A DNA stretch of 64,000 bases from Candidatus Dormiibacterota bacterium (GCA_024280995.1 JAMXLM010000018.1:1-64000); one strand, 5' to 3'. Counted from the stretch's first letter, positions 25,142 to 34,649 are shown. Program-made: numbers and translations. Notes: a model not told the origin generated them from the sequence alone.

Positions 25142-26563
25142 GTGTCTAAGCTTGGAGCCCTGGTCGCGGCCGCCCTGGTGGCTGTCGCGTGCAGCGGCAC
25201 ACCCGCGGCCGCCGTGCAGCACTCTCCGACACCGGTCAGCGGCGGCCTCGGCAACGGCCTGATCGCATACGTCGACAGCAGCGCCGGCGTCGGAGTGCTG
25301 GACCCGGCGACCGGCAGGACCAGGATCGTGGCGCCGATCGCCCGCGCCCAGTTCCGGGTCCTCGGCCCGGTCTGGGGACCGGCGCCCGGCGTCGACCATC
25401 CCGTCATCTACTTCACCCTCCACGACGACCGCACGCCCGAACGCCGCAACACGCCCGGCGTGGTGCCATGGGACTGGCTCTTCCGCGTCGACCCGTTCGC
25501 CGGGACGATCCAGCCTGTCGCGGCCTCCCTCGACCAGCTCAGCGAGGGCCCGATCGGGCTGGTCGCGAACACGCACTACCTCGCGATGAGCTACGGCTGC
25601 TGCACCTCGTACGAGGTGGACGCGCTGGACCTGACGAAGTCGCGTACGCCTGTCAAGGCCCTCACCCGTCCGCCCGCCGAGCCCGCGCTCTTCACCGAGG
25701 GCATCGCGCCGGACGACTCCGGGCTCATCGCCGTGCGCGGCGCCGGAACCGGCGCGTGGTACTGGCTCAACGCCGACGCGGGGGTGCTCGAGCCGTTCCC
25801 GATCAGTCCCGGTCCCGACGACGGTCCGATCGCCATCAGCCCTGACGGGACCATGGCGGCGGTGGCGCTGTCCAGCCAGGGCGCGCTGCTGGAGCCGATC
25901 AACAGCGGCCTGCCGATCGCATCGCCGACGCCGACAGGCTCGGCCAGCCCGGTCGCAACGACCTCGACGAAACCGACTCCCAAGGGACCGAATAAGGGAC
26001 CGAAGACCGTCAACTCGCGGCTCCCGCACCCCGACGCGCTGGCGTTCAGCCCCGACGGCGCTCAGCTGGCGATGGCCGTCAATCTCGAGATCGAGCTTTA
26101 CAAGACGGGGGCACCGGACGGTCCGCCGGCCGGCCACTTTCTGTCGAACGTCACCGGCCTTGCCTGGTCGGCGGCCATGCCCACCGTGACCTTCGCGGAC
26201 GTCAAGGCAAGCCCCGGCCCGCAAGCGATGGTGGATGCCCTGCTCGCCGCCACCAAGCTTCCGGCCGCCGCGGACACGCCGGCAAACCGGCCGATCACGA
26301 TGGTCTATCTGTGGCAGTTCGACTCGTCGAAACCCTCGCCAATCGCCACGATCACCGACGCGACGGCGGCGGTGCTGGCCAAGTACCCGCCGCTCGCGGC
26401 CGGCGTCGTGTACCACCACTGGGCGCCCGGCGACACGTGGGCCTTCCTCGGCGGGTGCTACCGCTACCGGGTCGTCATCACCGGCAGCATCGCGCCGGTG
26501 GCGGCGACGATCGGCCTGGCGGGAAGCGATCTCTGCTCCGCGGCCAAAGCCTCTCCCACTTAG
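25142..26563 (+). CDS. secreted beta-propeller-like lipoprotein, function unknown
   Basis: The 473-residue protein has a signal peptide ending in the lipobox-like AVAC (Cys18), so it is probably anchored outside the membrane. Repeated strand units recall a WD40/TolB-like propeller: GLIAYVDSSAGVGVLDPATG, IAISPDGTMAAVALSSQ and LAFSPDGAQLAMAVN (the SPDG turn twice). A Thr/Pro/Lys-rich low-complexity linker lies at about 260-292. A cysteine pair (YGCCTSYE) is near 155. No catalytic motif is visible. The next gene, an acyl-CoA synthetase, starts 10 bases later on the same strand. Confidence 0.65.
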   Translation: MSKLGALVAAALVAVACSGTPAAAVQHSPTPVSGGLGNGLIAYVDSSAGVGVLDPATGRTRIVAPIARAQFRVLGPVWGPAPGVDHPVIYFTLHDDRTPERRNTPGVVPWDWLFRVDPFAGTIQPVAASLDQLSEGPIGLVANTHYLAMSYGCCTSYEVDALDLTKSRTPVKALTRPPAEPALFTEGIAPDDSGLIAVRGAGTGAWYWLNADAGVLEPFPISPGPDDGPIAISPDGTMAAVALSSQGALLEPINSGLPIASPTPTGSASPVATTSTKPTPKGPNKGPKTVNSRLPHPDALAFSPDGAQLAMAVNLEIELYKTGAPDGPPAGHFLSNVTGLAWSAAMPTVTFADVKASPGPQAMVDALLAATKLPAAADTPANRPITMVYLWQFDSSKPSPIATITDATAAVLAKYPPLAAGVVYHHWAPGDTWAFLGGCYRYRVVITGSIAPVAATIGLAGSDLCSAAKASPT

Positions 26564-26573
26564 CATCGAACTG

Positions 26574-28085
26574 GTGGATTTACTTGCCATGCACGCCGAA
26601 TCGACGCCCGACAAGCTCGCAGTCATCTGCGGCGACCAGGCGCTCGACTTCGCGACTCTCGACCGGCGCGCCAACCAGGTGGCCAACGCCCTGACGTCGA
26701 TCGGATGCAGAGAAGGCGACCGGCTGGCCTGGATGTCCTACAACTCGCTCGCCGGCGCCGAGCTCGCCAACGGGGTGCGGCGTGCCGGCCTCGTCATCGT
26801 CCCGGTCAACTACCGGCTGCGCGGAGCGGAGATCGCATACGTGCTCAACGATTCCGGCGCGAAGGTCGCCGCCGCGGGGCCAGACCACGCGGCCCTGGTG
26901 GCGGCGGCGGCGGCCGACGTGAAGGGCGAGCTTCGCTACATCGCTGTAGGCGACCATGTTCCCTCAGGCTGGCTGGCCCACAGCGATTTCCTGAGTGGCG
27001 CCCCCGACCAGTTCGACACTCTTTCGGAAGGCCTCGGACCATCGATGATCTACACGTCGGGGACCACGGGCAACCCGAAGGGCGCGTGGCGGCCGAACGG
27101 CGTCGACCTTGTGCGCGTGCGCGAGATCATCGCGGTCTTCGAGCTCTCCGGAACAGACATCCACCTGATGTGCGGCCCGGGCTATCACAGCGCGGTGTCG
27201 TTCTTCAGCGCGGTGCACCAGGCGCTGGGCGCGACCATCGTGATGCAGCCGAAGTTCGACGCCGAGGATGCGCTCGACCTGATCGAGCTGCACAAGGTCA
27301 CGACCACCTTCATGGCCCCCACCTTGCTGCAGCGCCTCGTCGACGCCCAGGAGCGGAAGCCGCGCGACGTGTCGTCCCTGCGATCGGTAATCCTCAGCGC
27401 CGCGCCGTGTCCGTACGCGTTGAAGCAGCGCGCGGAGGCGGCGCTCGGCCAGGTCCTCTGGGAGGCGTATGGCGCGACGGAGACCGGGTTCAACACGGTG
27501 CTCCGGCCCGAAGACCAGCTGCGCAAGCCGGGTTCATGCGGGCAGGCGATGCCCGGACACGAGATCCGGCTCGTGCGTGACGACGGCACCGAGGCCGGCA
27601 TCGGCGAGCCCGGTGAGTTCATGGTCCGCAACGCCTGGCTGGCCGAGTACTTCAACAAGCGCGAAGCCACCGACAAGAGCCTGCACGACGGCTTTTTCTC
27701 GGTCGGCGACGTCGCGTATCGCGACGACGAGGGCTACTACTTCATCTGCGACCGGCGCATCGACATGATCATCTCGGGCGGCGTGAACATCTACCCGGCC
27801 GAGGTCGAGGCTGTGCTCTATGCACATCCGGCGGTCCTGGACGTTGCGGTGATCGGGGTTCCCGACGACGAATGGGGCGAGTCGGTGAAGGCCGTCGTCC
27901 AGCTTTGTCCGGGCAGCACCGCAGGCGCGGCTGAGCTGATCGCCTTCTGCGCCGAGCGGCTCGCCGGCTACAAGAAGCCGCGCTCGATCGATTTCGTCGA
28001 GGAGCTCCCGCGCGACGCCGCCGGCAAGCTGCTCAAGCGCAAGCTGCGCGAACCGTACTGGGCGAGCGCCGGCCGCACCATTTGA
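26574..28085 (+). CDS. acyl-CoA synthetase (AMP-forming, FadD-like)
   Basis: This 503-residue ANL-superfamily enzyme activates a carboxylic acid with ATP and CoA. Core motifs are present: YTSGTTGNPKG near residue 158 (A3), EAYGATETG near 300 (A5), VGDVAYRDDEGYYFICDRR near 380 (A7/A8), NIYPAEVEAVL near 405, and catalytic Lys in DAAGKLLKRKL near 487 (A10). GTG at 26574 is selected; it gives a normal N-terminus (DLLAMHAESTPDKLAV). The substrate acid, likely fatty or aromatic, is not readable. It overlaps the following methyltransferase by 4 bases (TTGA), suggesting translational coupling. Confidence 0.9.
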   Translation: MDLLAMHAESTPDKLAVICGDQALDFATLDRRANQVANALTSIGCREGDRLAWMSYNSLAGAELANGVRRAGLVIVPVNYRLRGAEIAYVLNDSGAKVAAAGPDHAALVAAAAADVKGELRYIAVGDHVPSGWLAHSDFLSGAPDQFDTLSEGLGPSMIYTSGTTGNPKGAWRPNGVDLVRVREIIAVFELSGTDIHLMCGPGYHSAVSFFSAVHQALGATIVMQPKFDAEDALDLIELHKVTTTFMAPTLLQRLVDAQERKPRDVSSLRSVILSAAPCPYALKQRAEAALGQVLWEAYGATETGFNTVLRPEDQLRKPGSCGQAMPGHEIRLVRDDGTEAGIGEPGEFMVRNAWLAEYFNKREATDKSLHDGFFSVGDVAYRDDEGYYFICDRRIDMIISGGVNIYPAEVEAVLYAHPAVLDVAVIGVPDDEWGESVKAVVQLCPGSTAGAAELIAFCAERLAGYKKPRSIDFVEELPRDAAGKLLKRKLREPYWASAGRTI

Positions 28086-28852
28086 CCGGGTCGGTCTCCT
28101 TCGACCGCGCGGCCGGTTACTACGACCAGACACGCTCGCTCCCCGACGACCTCATGGATGTTCTCGTACCCCGCCTGGTGGCCGAGATCCCGCGCGACCG
28201 TCCATGCCTCGAGATCGGCGCCGGCACCGGCCGCATCGCGCTCCCGCTGATGGATCGCGGTGTCGACCTGGTCGGCGTCGACATCTCGGCGGAGATGCTG
28301 CATCGCCTGCTGGCCAAGCGAGCCAACGCGAACGTCGCGCTCGCGGACGCGACGCGTCTGCCATTCGGCGACAGGACGTTTGGCTCTGCGGTCGCCTCGC
28401 ACGTCCTGCACCTGATCCCCGATTGGAAGACAGCCGTCGACGAGCTGACGCGCGTGGTGGTGCCTGGCGGCGTGCTGCTCGCGTCGAAGGGCGCGGAACG
28501 CACGACCGAGTGGGAGGTGGGCGTCCGCCGGCACTTCTGTGTTGAAGCGGGTGACCCGCCGTGGCCTCCAGGCATCGGGTCGATGGACGAGCTCGACGGC
28601 GAGATGAGCCGGCGCGGCGCGGTCGTCGGCAGAGTCGAGGACGTGGTCAACGAGGGCAGCTACAGCATCTCCGCCCTCCTCGCCACGCTCGAGCAAGGGA
28701 TATTCGCCGCGTGCTGGTCGCTCGACGAGGAGACCAGGCGCCGCTCCGCCGCGGCGACGAGAGAGTGGGCGTCGCATGAATACGGCGACCTCGACGAACC
28801 GCGGGCCACCAGCCACTCTTCGGAGTGGCGCGCCTACCGCTTTCCCGGTTAG
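28082..28852 (+). CDS. class I SAM-dependent methyltransferase
   Basis: This is a 256-residue Rossmann methyltransferase: FDRAAGYYDQTRSLPDD start, motif I CLEIGAGTGRIALPL near 42, motif II acidic loop VDLVGVDISAEML near 62, NVALADATRLPFGD near 85 and LTRVVVPGGVLL near 120. This is the UbiE/Methyltransf_11 type. TTG start overlapping the acyl-CoA synthetase stop as TTGA. Substrate unknown; coupling to an acyl-CoA synthetase hints at a lipid or small-acid pathway. The end overlaps the convergent ABC permease gene by 4 bases. Confidence 0.85.
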   Translation: MTGSVSFDRAAGYYDQTRSLPDDLMDVLVPRLVAEIPRDRPCLEIGAGTGRIALPLMDRGVDLVGVDISAEMLHRLLAKRANANVALADATRLPFGDRTFGSAVASHVLHLIPDWKTAVDELTRVVVPGGVLLASKGAERTTEWEVGVRRHFCVEAGDPPWPPGIGSMDELDGEMSRRGAVVGRVEDVVNEGSYSISALLATLEQGIFAACWSLDEETRRRSAAATREWASHEYGDLDEPRATSHSSEWRAYRFPG

Positions 28853-30045
28853 TCCGCCCCTCGCCAGGCCTGGCTCAGGCCGACCCTCGACCCGATGCGA
28901 AGGACGGAGTTGGTGTAGATCCGCGCGGCAACCGTCAGCAAGCCGCCTATCGCCAGCACGGTGAGGACGACCGACACCGCGATCTGCCAGACCGCCGCAT
29001 CGCCTGTCGCCATGCGGCCCGGCATGATCACGAGGGCGAACGGAGGAATCACAGACAGCGCCACCGCCAGCGGGCTGTCGGGATTGGCGGTGACCCAGAA
29101 GAAGGCCAGGTAGGTGCCGACCACGAGCATGGACAGCGGGCCGGTGACCGAGCCGATCTCCTCCTGCCGAGACACCATCGAGCCCGCCGCGGCGAAGAGC
29201 AGGGCGTAGAAGATGAAGCCGAGCACGTACCAGACAAGGCCGCCGAGCACCGCCTCGACGCCCACGTTGGGGATGCTGACGACCTGGTAGCGCGTGATCG
29301 TCGCCAGCGCGACCAGGCCCAGCACGGTCAGCTGCACCAGGCCGACAAGGCCGATGCCGATCACTTTGCCGAACAGAAGCTCCCGCGCCCGGACGGTCGA
29401 GAGCAGTATCTCGATGATCCGGTTGGCCTTCTCCTCGACCACGCCCTGGGCCACGAACTGTCCGTAGAGGACCAGGGAGACGTACAGAAGCGCCGCTATG
29501 AACACTCCGACGACGGCCCGCTGAGTCCTCAGCCCCGCGTCGGGGTCCAGGAGCTTCAGGTTGATGCGGGCGGCGAGCACCTGGCTTTCGATCGCCGCCG
29601 GATCGGTCCCGGCGGCGGTGAGCGCCCGGTTGAGCACCGTCAACCTCACGAGCGAGTTCAGCGTCGTCTCGACGGTTGGGTCGATCGTGTCCTTCACCGC
29701 CACCTCGGGAGAACCCGCGTCTCCGCTGACCGAGGCGTCGAGCTTTCCATCCTTGACCTGCGACTCGCCGTCGCTTGCGTCGGTCACCTGGTGGATCTCG
29801 ACGTTTACCTTCTCCACGGCGGCGGCGGCCTTCAGCGGTTGGGCCAGCACCGCAGCGTCGCCGGAGAAGCCGATCTTCACGTTGGTCGTCGCCTTGCTGA
29901 TCACCAGCGCCTGGACGACGATGTAACCGGCCAGCAGCGCGGCGAAAAGAATCGTGCCGATGATGAAGAAGCGGCTGCGAACACGCGTGATGAACTCGCG
30001 CCGGGCGATCAGGTAGATCAGGTGCAGGTCAGGCAGTTGCCGCAA
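28849..30045 (-). CDS. NatB-type ABC-2 export permease
   Basis: The 398-residue protein starts LHLIYLIARREFITRVRSRFF followed by the first membrane segment and a large extracytoplasmic domain (about 50-175). Five more segments occupy the second half. The pattern RxEFxTRVRxxxF and VVEEKANRIIEILLSTVRA near 210 are the hallmarks of NatB/YhaP-like permeases (sodium or drug export). It shares 17 bases with the upstream ATPase gene, so both form one exporter. The transported species is not readable. Confidence 0.88.
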   Translation of the reverse strand: MRQLPDLHLIYLIARREFITRVRSRFFIIGTILFAALLAGYIVVQALVISKATTNVKIGFSGDAAVLAQPLKAAAAVEKVNVEIHQVTDASDGESQVKDGKLDASVSGDAGSPEVAVKDTIDPTVETTLNSLVRLTVLNRALTAAGTDPAAIESQVLAARINLKLLDPDAGLRTQRAVVGVFIAALLYVSLVLYGQFVAQGVVEEKANRIIEILLSTVRARELLFGKVIGIGLVGLVQLTVLGLVALATITRYQVVSIPNVGVEAVLGGLVWYVLGFIFYALLFAAAGSMVSRQEEIGSVTGPLSMLVVGTYLAFFWVTANPDSPLAVALSVIPPFALVIMPGRMATGDAAVWQIAVSVVLTVLAIGGLLTVAARIYTNSVLRIGSRVGLSQAWRGAD

Positions 30046-30952
30046 CCGCGCCCTCCGTCATCACGTGCCGGAAGATGTCGAGGAGGCTCGGCACGTTACG
30101 GCGAAACTCGCGCACCGGCCCGGTCGCGATCGCCGCCTGAAGGACGGACTGGTCATCAGTCGCGGGGTCCAGCTCGAGCAGGACGCGGGTTCCGTCCGTG
30201 CTGACGACCCGCACACCCTGCACGCTCGACGCCCAGCCGGGCCTGGCCGCCGTTGCGTCCACCCACAGCTGCACCGGTCCTTTGCCGCGAAGGTCGTCGA
30301 TCGTTCCGAGCGCGACAAGGCGGCCGTGCTGGATGATCGCGACGCGGTCGCACAGCCGCTCGACCAGGTCGAGCTGATGACTCGAGAACACGACCGGCGT
30401 GCCCGTTGCCGCGCGCTCGTGCAGCACATCGCTCATGCCGTCGACGGCCTCTGGATCCAGGCCCGCGAAGGGCTCGTCGAGAACCAGAAGTAGAGGGTCG
30501 AAGACGAGCGCGGCCGCCAGCTGCACGCGCTGCTGATTGCCGTGACTCAGCTTCTGGACCTCGTCGCCGACCCGGTTCGCGAGCCCGAATCGATCGAGCC
30601 ATCGGTTGGTGGCGCTGACGGCGTCGCCCTCGGTCGAGCCATGCAGCTGAGCCAGGTAGCGCAGCTGCTCACCAACGCGCATCTTCGGGTAGAGGCCTCG
30701 CTCCTCGGGCATATAGCCGATGCGGCGGCGGGTCTCGAAGGTGATGGGCTTGCCATCCCACAGGACCCGGCCCGAGTCTGCCAGGAGGACGCCGAGAACG
30801 ATGCGCATCGTGGTCGTTTTGCCCGCGCCGTTGCTGCCGACGAAGCCAAAGACCTCGCCGGGGCGCACGTCGAACGTGAGGTCGCGGACTGCGACGATGT
30901 TGCCGTACCGCTTGCCCAGGCTTTCGAGCTGGAGGCCTTTGCCGTCGGTCAC
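30029..30952 (-). CDS. ABC transporter ATP-binding protein, NatA type
   Basis: The 307-residue ATPase has Walker A GSNGAGKTTT near 40 (Ser in place of the usual Pro), signature KLSHGNQQRVQLAAALV near 140, Walker B LLVLDEPFAGLDPEAV near 160 and SSHQLDLVERLCDR near 195. The C-terminal 80 residues form the extra domain found in NatA/CcmA-type exporters. It overlaps its NatB-like permease by 17 bases. The upstream TIM-barrel gene overlaps its start by 4 bases, so three genes form one transcript. Confidence 0.9.
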   Translation of the reverse strand: MTDGKGLQLESLGKRYGNIVAVRDLTFDVRPGEVFGFVGSNGAGKTTTMRIVLGVLLADSGRVLWDGKPITFETRRRIGYMPEERGLYPKMRVGEQLRYLAQLHGSTEGDAVSATNRWLDRFGLANRVGDEVQKLSHGNQQRVQLAAALVFDPLLLVLDEPFAGLDPEAVDGMSDVLHERAATGTPVVFSSHQLDLVERLCDRVAIIQHGRLVALGTIDDLRGKGPVQLWVDATAARPGWASSVQGVRVVSTDGTRVLLELDPATDDQSVLQAAIATGPVREFRRNVPSLLDIFRHVMTEGAVAATA

Positions 30953-31872
30953 GCGAGGAGCGGCACGACGTGGTCCAGCGAGCGGCTGATCGGGCCAAGT
31001 GGGCGGTCGGCGCTGCTCAGCAGCCGGGTCTCCTGCTCGAGGGCGTACCAGCCGTGGTAGCCCGTTGCGCGCAAGGCCGCGATCGCGCGGTCCACCTCCG
31101 CGCCCCCCTCGCCGATGGGGCGGTAGAGGTTGCGGTGCACCGCCTCTTTATAGCCGAGCGAGCGATCGCGGACCCGATCGGCCAGGTCGAGGTCGACGTC
31201 GTTCAGGTGGACGTGCTGGATGCGGCCGGCCGTGAGCTCGATCACCTCGACCGGGTCAGCGCCGGCGAGCACCAGGTGTGCGAGGTCCAGGCAGACGCCC
31301 GCCTCGGAGCCGACGAGCAGCCGCTCGATGTCCTTCGGGTCCTGGATGATGCTGCCGAACCGCGGCTGGACCGCCAGCTTGAGGTGGTGTCTCGCGCACA
31401 CGTGCTCGACCGAACCGACCAGGTGAAGAAGGTGCGCCCACTCGCCGATCGACAGGCTCGCCCCGTTGTGGTCCGCGCCTGTGTTGCGCTCCGGGATGGC
31501 GGCGAGCACGAGCGTCTCCGCGCCCACGGCGGACAGCCAGTGGGCGTGGCCGTCGATGTGGGCCAGCTCGGGACCCCGAATGCCCGAGTGGTGGAGGATC
31601 GCGTGGACCTGGCCGGCGACGACCCGAAGGCGGTAGCGCCGCAGGAGCGCACGCGCGTGGTCGCTGCGGTCGGGCAGGAAACCCGGCGGTCCCGCGGTGA
31701 TCGCGCCTTCGCCGACCGCCGAAGCATCGGAGAGCACGCGCTCGGCGTCGAGCTGGGGGCCCCAGTCAGCCTCCTCGCTGATGCCCCAGGAAGTGGGAGA
31801 GAGCGCGAACCGGTGCACGGACCGGATGCGCCGCCCACCGAACGGTCCCAACGCAGCCAGTGGGCGAGACAC
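30949..31872 (-). CDS. sugar phosphate isomerase/epimerase-family TIM barrel (IolE/Hyi-like)
   Basis: The 307-residue protein has FALSPTSWGISEEADWGPQL near residue 22, a start resembling inosose dehydratase IolE. Candidate metal ligands of the xylose isomerase-like fold appear as QPRFG near 170 (usual HPH-x-G weakened), CLDLAHLVLAG near 193, HVHLNDVDLDL near 218 and GWYALEQET near 285 (catalytic Glu). Role in inositol or keto-sugar metabolism is likely but not proven. GTG at 31872 has a TAATCT hexamer 6 bases upstream (leaderless); GTG at 31818 is a shorter alternative. Confidence 0.78.
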   Translation of the reverse strand: MSRPLAALGPFGGRRIRSVHRFALSPTSWGISEEADWGPQLDAERVLSDASAVGEGAITAGPPGFLPDRSDHARALLRRYRLRVVAGQVHAILHHSGIRGPELAHIDGHAHWLSAVGAETLVLAAIPERNTGADHNGASLSIGEWAHLLHLVGSVEHVCARHHLKLAVQPRFGSIIQDPKDIERLLVGSEAGVCLDLAHLVLAGADPVEVIELTAGRIQHVHLNDVDLDLADRVRDRSLGYKEAVHRNLYRPIGEGGAEVDRAIAALRATGYHGWYALEQETRLLSSADRPLGPISRSLDHVVPLLA

Positions 31873-31878
31873 CCGGGA

Positions 31879-31888
31879 AGATTAACCT
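31879..31888. promoter_or_regulatory. symmetric divergent promoter with overlapping -10 hexamers
   Basis: AGATTAACCT gives TAATCT on the minus strand (31879-31884), ending 6 bases before GTG 31872, and TAACCT on the plus strand (31883-31888), ending 12 bases before ATG 31901. The two hexamers overlap by two bases in a 28-base intergenic gap. Confidence 0.45.
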
Positions 31889-31900
31889 TCTAGTCAACGG

Positions 31901-32875
31901 ATGCCGGACATGACTTTCCGCCTCCAGATGCGTCCGTCGACCCTCGACGACGCCGCGATGGTGGCCGAGCTGCAAGAGCGTCGCGACCCGGACGACATGA
32001 GCGACCCGGTTCTTCTCCGCTACTGGTGGCAGATGGCGGACGAGCTGCATTCGACCATGCGCCAGGTCGCGACGCAGGACGGCGAGGCGGCAGCGTTCGT
32101 TGCCGCGCAGCATGAAAAGTGGGAGCCGGATGACAAGCGATTCGGCATCGTCCGCGCGCTGCTTCGCGGCGACATCTGGAACGAAGCGGAGTACGTCCGG
32201 CTCGTGGGCATCGGCGAGGAATGGCTGCGTCGCGAAGGCGCAGACACATGCGTGGTCCGCATCCGCGCCGACTTCGAGCGCGACGTCAGGGCGCTGGAGA
32301 GCGCCGGCTATCACGAAGACCGGCGCATGCGAACGTCCGAGCTCGACCTCGTGGCAAAACGCGACGAGATCATGCGCACGCGCGAGGAGTGCCGCACGGC
32401 GATGCGTCGCGAAGGCGTCACCATGTGCCCGCTGAACAGGGACAGGGACCCGGAGCGGTTCCAGAAGCTGTACGAGCTGATCATCGAGTCCGAGCAGGAT
32501 GTCCCTCGCTCCGTGCCGTGGCGAATCCTCTCGTTTCCCGAGTGGAAGCGGTTCTGGCTCGACAACCCGGGCATCAAGGAGAGCCGTTTCTGGATCGCCC
32601 GCGAGGGCGATGAGATCGTCGGCACCTCGGTGCTGGACTGTCCGGTGACGAAGGGCATCCCGTGGACGGCGTACACGGGCACAAGACGCAGCGTCCGCGG
32701 TCGCGGCATCGCGCGCGCGCTCAAGTACGAGTCGATGGCGCAGGCGATCGACGCGGGCTACACGCGCGTGCGGACGAACAACGACGCCGACAATCCGTCG
32801 ATCCTGAAGATCAACAACCAGATGGGCTACGAGCTCGTCACCCCGATCATCGAGCTGCACCGGTCGCTGGATTGA
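31901..32875 (+). CDS. GNAT-family acetyltransferase, two-domain
   Basis: The 324-residue protein has two GNAT-like halves. The N-terminal half (1-160) lacks a clear acetyl-CoA loop and ends with FERDVRALESAGYHEDRRMR. The C-terminal half has MCPLNRDRDPERFQKLYELI, IAREGDEIVGTSVL near 235, the acetyl-CoA binding loop SVRGRGIARALKYESMAQAI near 265, and TRVRTNNDADNPSILKINNQ plus MGYE near 300, as in RimI-type enzymes. Substrate unknown. The stop overlaps the next TTG by 4 bases, coupling it to a thioesterase. Confidence 0.82.
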   Translation: MPDMTFRLQMRPSTLDDAAMVAELQERRDPDDMSDPVLLRYWWQMADELHSTMRQVATQDGEAAAFVAAQHEKWEPDDKRFGIVRALLRGDIWNEAEYVRLVGIGEEWLRREGADTCVVRIRADFERDVRALESAGYHEDRRMRTSELDLVAKRDEIMRTREECRTAMRREGVTMCPLNRDRDPERFQKLYELIIESEQDVPRSVPWRILSFPEWKRFWLDNPGIKESRFWIAREGDEIVGTSVLDCPVTKGIPWTAYTGTRRSVRGRGIARALKYESMAQAIDAGYTRVRTNNDADNPSILKINNQMGYELVTPIIELHRSLD

Positions 32876-33321
32876 CAGAACAGACAAAGCAGGCCCCTTT
32901 CGGGGTCGCCGCGCTTCCCGAGCTCTATAAGGAGTGGGCGACGAACGGCATGATCGCCAACATCGGCGCGCGCATGGTCGAAGCGGCCGCGGGCACGCTC
33001 GTCCTCGAAGCCGACATGACCGCGGATGCGCACGGTTTTCCGACGTCGCGCGGTCCGATCGTCCACGGGGGCGCGATCGCCACGCTCGCCGACGAATGTC
33101 TTGCGACGGTCGCGTTCACGCTCGCCAACGAAGGCGAGACGACCGTGACGGCGGACCTGAAGGTCGACTACCTACGGCCCGCGGCGCCGGGACGCCTGGT
33201 CGCGCGCGGGACCGTGCGACACCGTACGAAGCGGCTGGCGTTCTGCGAGGCCACCGTCGAGCAGGACGGCGGTCAGATCGTCGCCGAGGCGCGGGCGGTG
33301 ATCGCCTACGTGAAGGCTTAG
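32872..33321 (+). CDS. PaaI-family hotdog thioesterase
   Basis: The 149-residue hotdog protein has RGPIVHGGAIATLADECLAT near residue 62, the active-site helix and G-G-x-x-A-T-L-x-D signature of PaaI-type acyl-CoA thioesterases, followed by ETTVTADLKVDYLRPAAPGR near 88. It would hydrolyse an acyl- or aryl-CoA. TTG at 32872 overlaps the GNAT stop as TTGA and gives the normal family length. Ends 4 bases over the convergent BNR-protein gene. Confidence 0.88.
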   Translation: MTEQTKQAPFGVAALPELYKEWATNGMIANIGARMVEAAAGTLVLEADMTADAHGFPTSRGPIVHGGAIATLADECLATVAFTLANEGETTVTADLKVDYLRPAAPGRLVARGTVRHRTKRLAFCEATVEQDGGQIVAEARAVIAYVKA

Positions 33322-34631
33322 CCGCCCAGCGTCGGCGAGTCCGCGAGCGGCGGCAGGGGCACAAGCGTCCAGTGGCGGCCGCCGTCGGCCGTCATCTCCA
33401 GGCCCGGCCGCGAGCCTGACTGACCGGCGAAAAGCGCGTGGTTGCGGTCGAGGACTTCGAGCGACCCCGGAACCGGCTCGAGCGCGCTGATGTTGCGGGG
33501 GTTGGTCCAGCTCGCGCCACCGTCGGAGCTGCCGGCGAAAGTGCCCGCGCCGACCCACCACCAGTGACTGGCGTCCGAGTAGCCGATGGATCCCGTGACG
33601 CCCGGCACCGTGATCGCCGCCCACGTCTTGCCCGCGTCCATCGTTCCCAGCTCGGATTGGTTGGGTGGCGGCTCCGATGCGAACGGACTGGCCGACACCT
33701 CGTCCAGGACGGTCGAATACAGGTAGGTGTGCGGCCGGCCGCCGTCGTACGCGTGCACCGTCAGCGGCGGGTAAGCCCTGACGATGCCGCCGTACCCGGA
33801 CCGTCCGCGGGGCGGGGGAAAGTAGACGACCGTGGCCAGCGCGCCCAGGTCTTCAGTCGGCCGGACGGCGACGAAGTACTGGCCGGGCGAGGAGTCCGCG
33901 GCGCCGGTCAACAGCGGAACCCGCGTCCACGTCACGCCGAAATCCTGCGTGCGATAGGCGTAAGGGCCGGCGCTCACGGTGCTGAGCCAGCCGGTCGTGA
34001 AGTGAGAGAACTGGACCTGGAAGGCCTCGTCAGGCGGGGCGACAGGATTGCCGAGGTCGAGCCAGCTGAATCCGCCGTCCTCGGTCCTGAAAAGCCTCGG
34101 CGTCGCTCCCGCAGTCTCGCGCGCGAGCATCCAGCCGTACATTGAGTCGACGAACGACCAGGAGAGGACGATGGCGCTCGGGGTCAGCGCGGGAATCGAG
34201 TCCCAAGACATGCCCGCGTCGTTGGTTCGGCTGACGACCGGGCGACCGCCGACCAGCGCCACGACTCCTGTCTGGTCGTCGAAGAAACGCGAGTAGACCT
34301 CGTGGCTGTCCCGCGGCTGCGTCAGCTCGCGCGTCCACGTCGTTCCGGCGTCGTTGGTGCGAATCACCGCGAAGTCGCCCGAGGGAAAGTCGACGACGAG
34401 ATAGCCGGAGGTCGGGGTGATGAAGTCCACCGACTCGACGCTGTAATCACCGTGCAGCTGCGGCCCCAAAGACGCGAGGCGGCTTGTCCCGAAGCTGATC
34501 GTCGGAAGGATGTACACCGTCCCGGCGACGACGATCGCGACGACCGAGAACGCGATCAGCGCGAGGGCGCGACCCGCCCGCGCGCGCGGATTGCCCGGAT
34601 CGAGTTCGCTTTCGAGCTCGGCCGCCTGCAT
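33318..34631 (-). CDS. membrane-anchored BNR/Ycf48-like beta-propeller protein
   Basis: The 437-residue protein has one N-terminal membrane segment (about 22-44, ALIAFSVVAIVVAGTVYIL) and then repeated BNR/Asp-box units: RTNDAGTTWTRE, RTNDAGMSWDS, RTEDGGFSWLD, RTQDFGVTWTR, GTMDAGKTWAA, SSDGGASWTN and TADGGRHWTL. These seven or so repeats predict a propeller outside the membrane, as in Ycf48-like assembly factors or secreted sialidase-like folds without catalytic residues. Role unknown. A tandem, decayed paralogue lies just upstream (34650-34751). Confidence 0.78.
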   Translation of the reverse strand: MQAAELESELDPGNPRARAGRALALIAFSVVAIVVAGTVYILPTISFGTSRLASLGPQLHGDYSVESVDFITPTSGYLVVDFPSGDFAVIRTNDAGTTWTRELTQPRDSHEVYSRFFDDQTGVVALVGGRPVVSRTNDAGMSWDSIPALTPSAIVLSWSFVDSMYGWMLARETAGATPRLFRTEDGGFSWLDLGNPVAPPDEAFQVQFSHFTTGWLSTVSAGPYAYRTQDFGVTWTRVPLLTGAADSSPGQYFVAVRPTEDLGALATVVYFPPPRGRSGYGGIVRAYPPLTVHAYDGGRPHTYLYSTVLDEVSASPFASEPPPNQSELGTMDAGKTWAAITVPGVTGSIGYSDASHWWWVGAGTFAGSSDGGASWTNPRNISALEPVPGSLEVLDRNHALFAGQSGSRPGLEMTADGGRHWTLVPLPPLADSPTLGG

Positions 34632-34649
34632 GCTCGACTCGCCGTCAGC

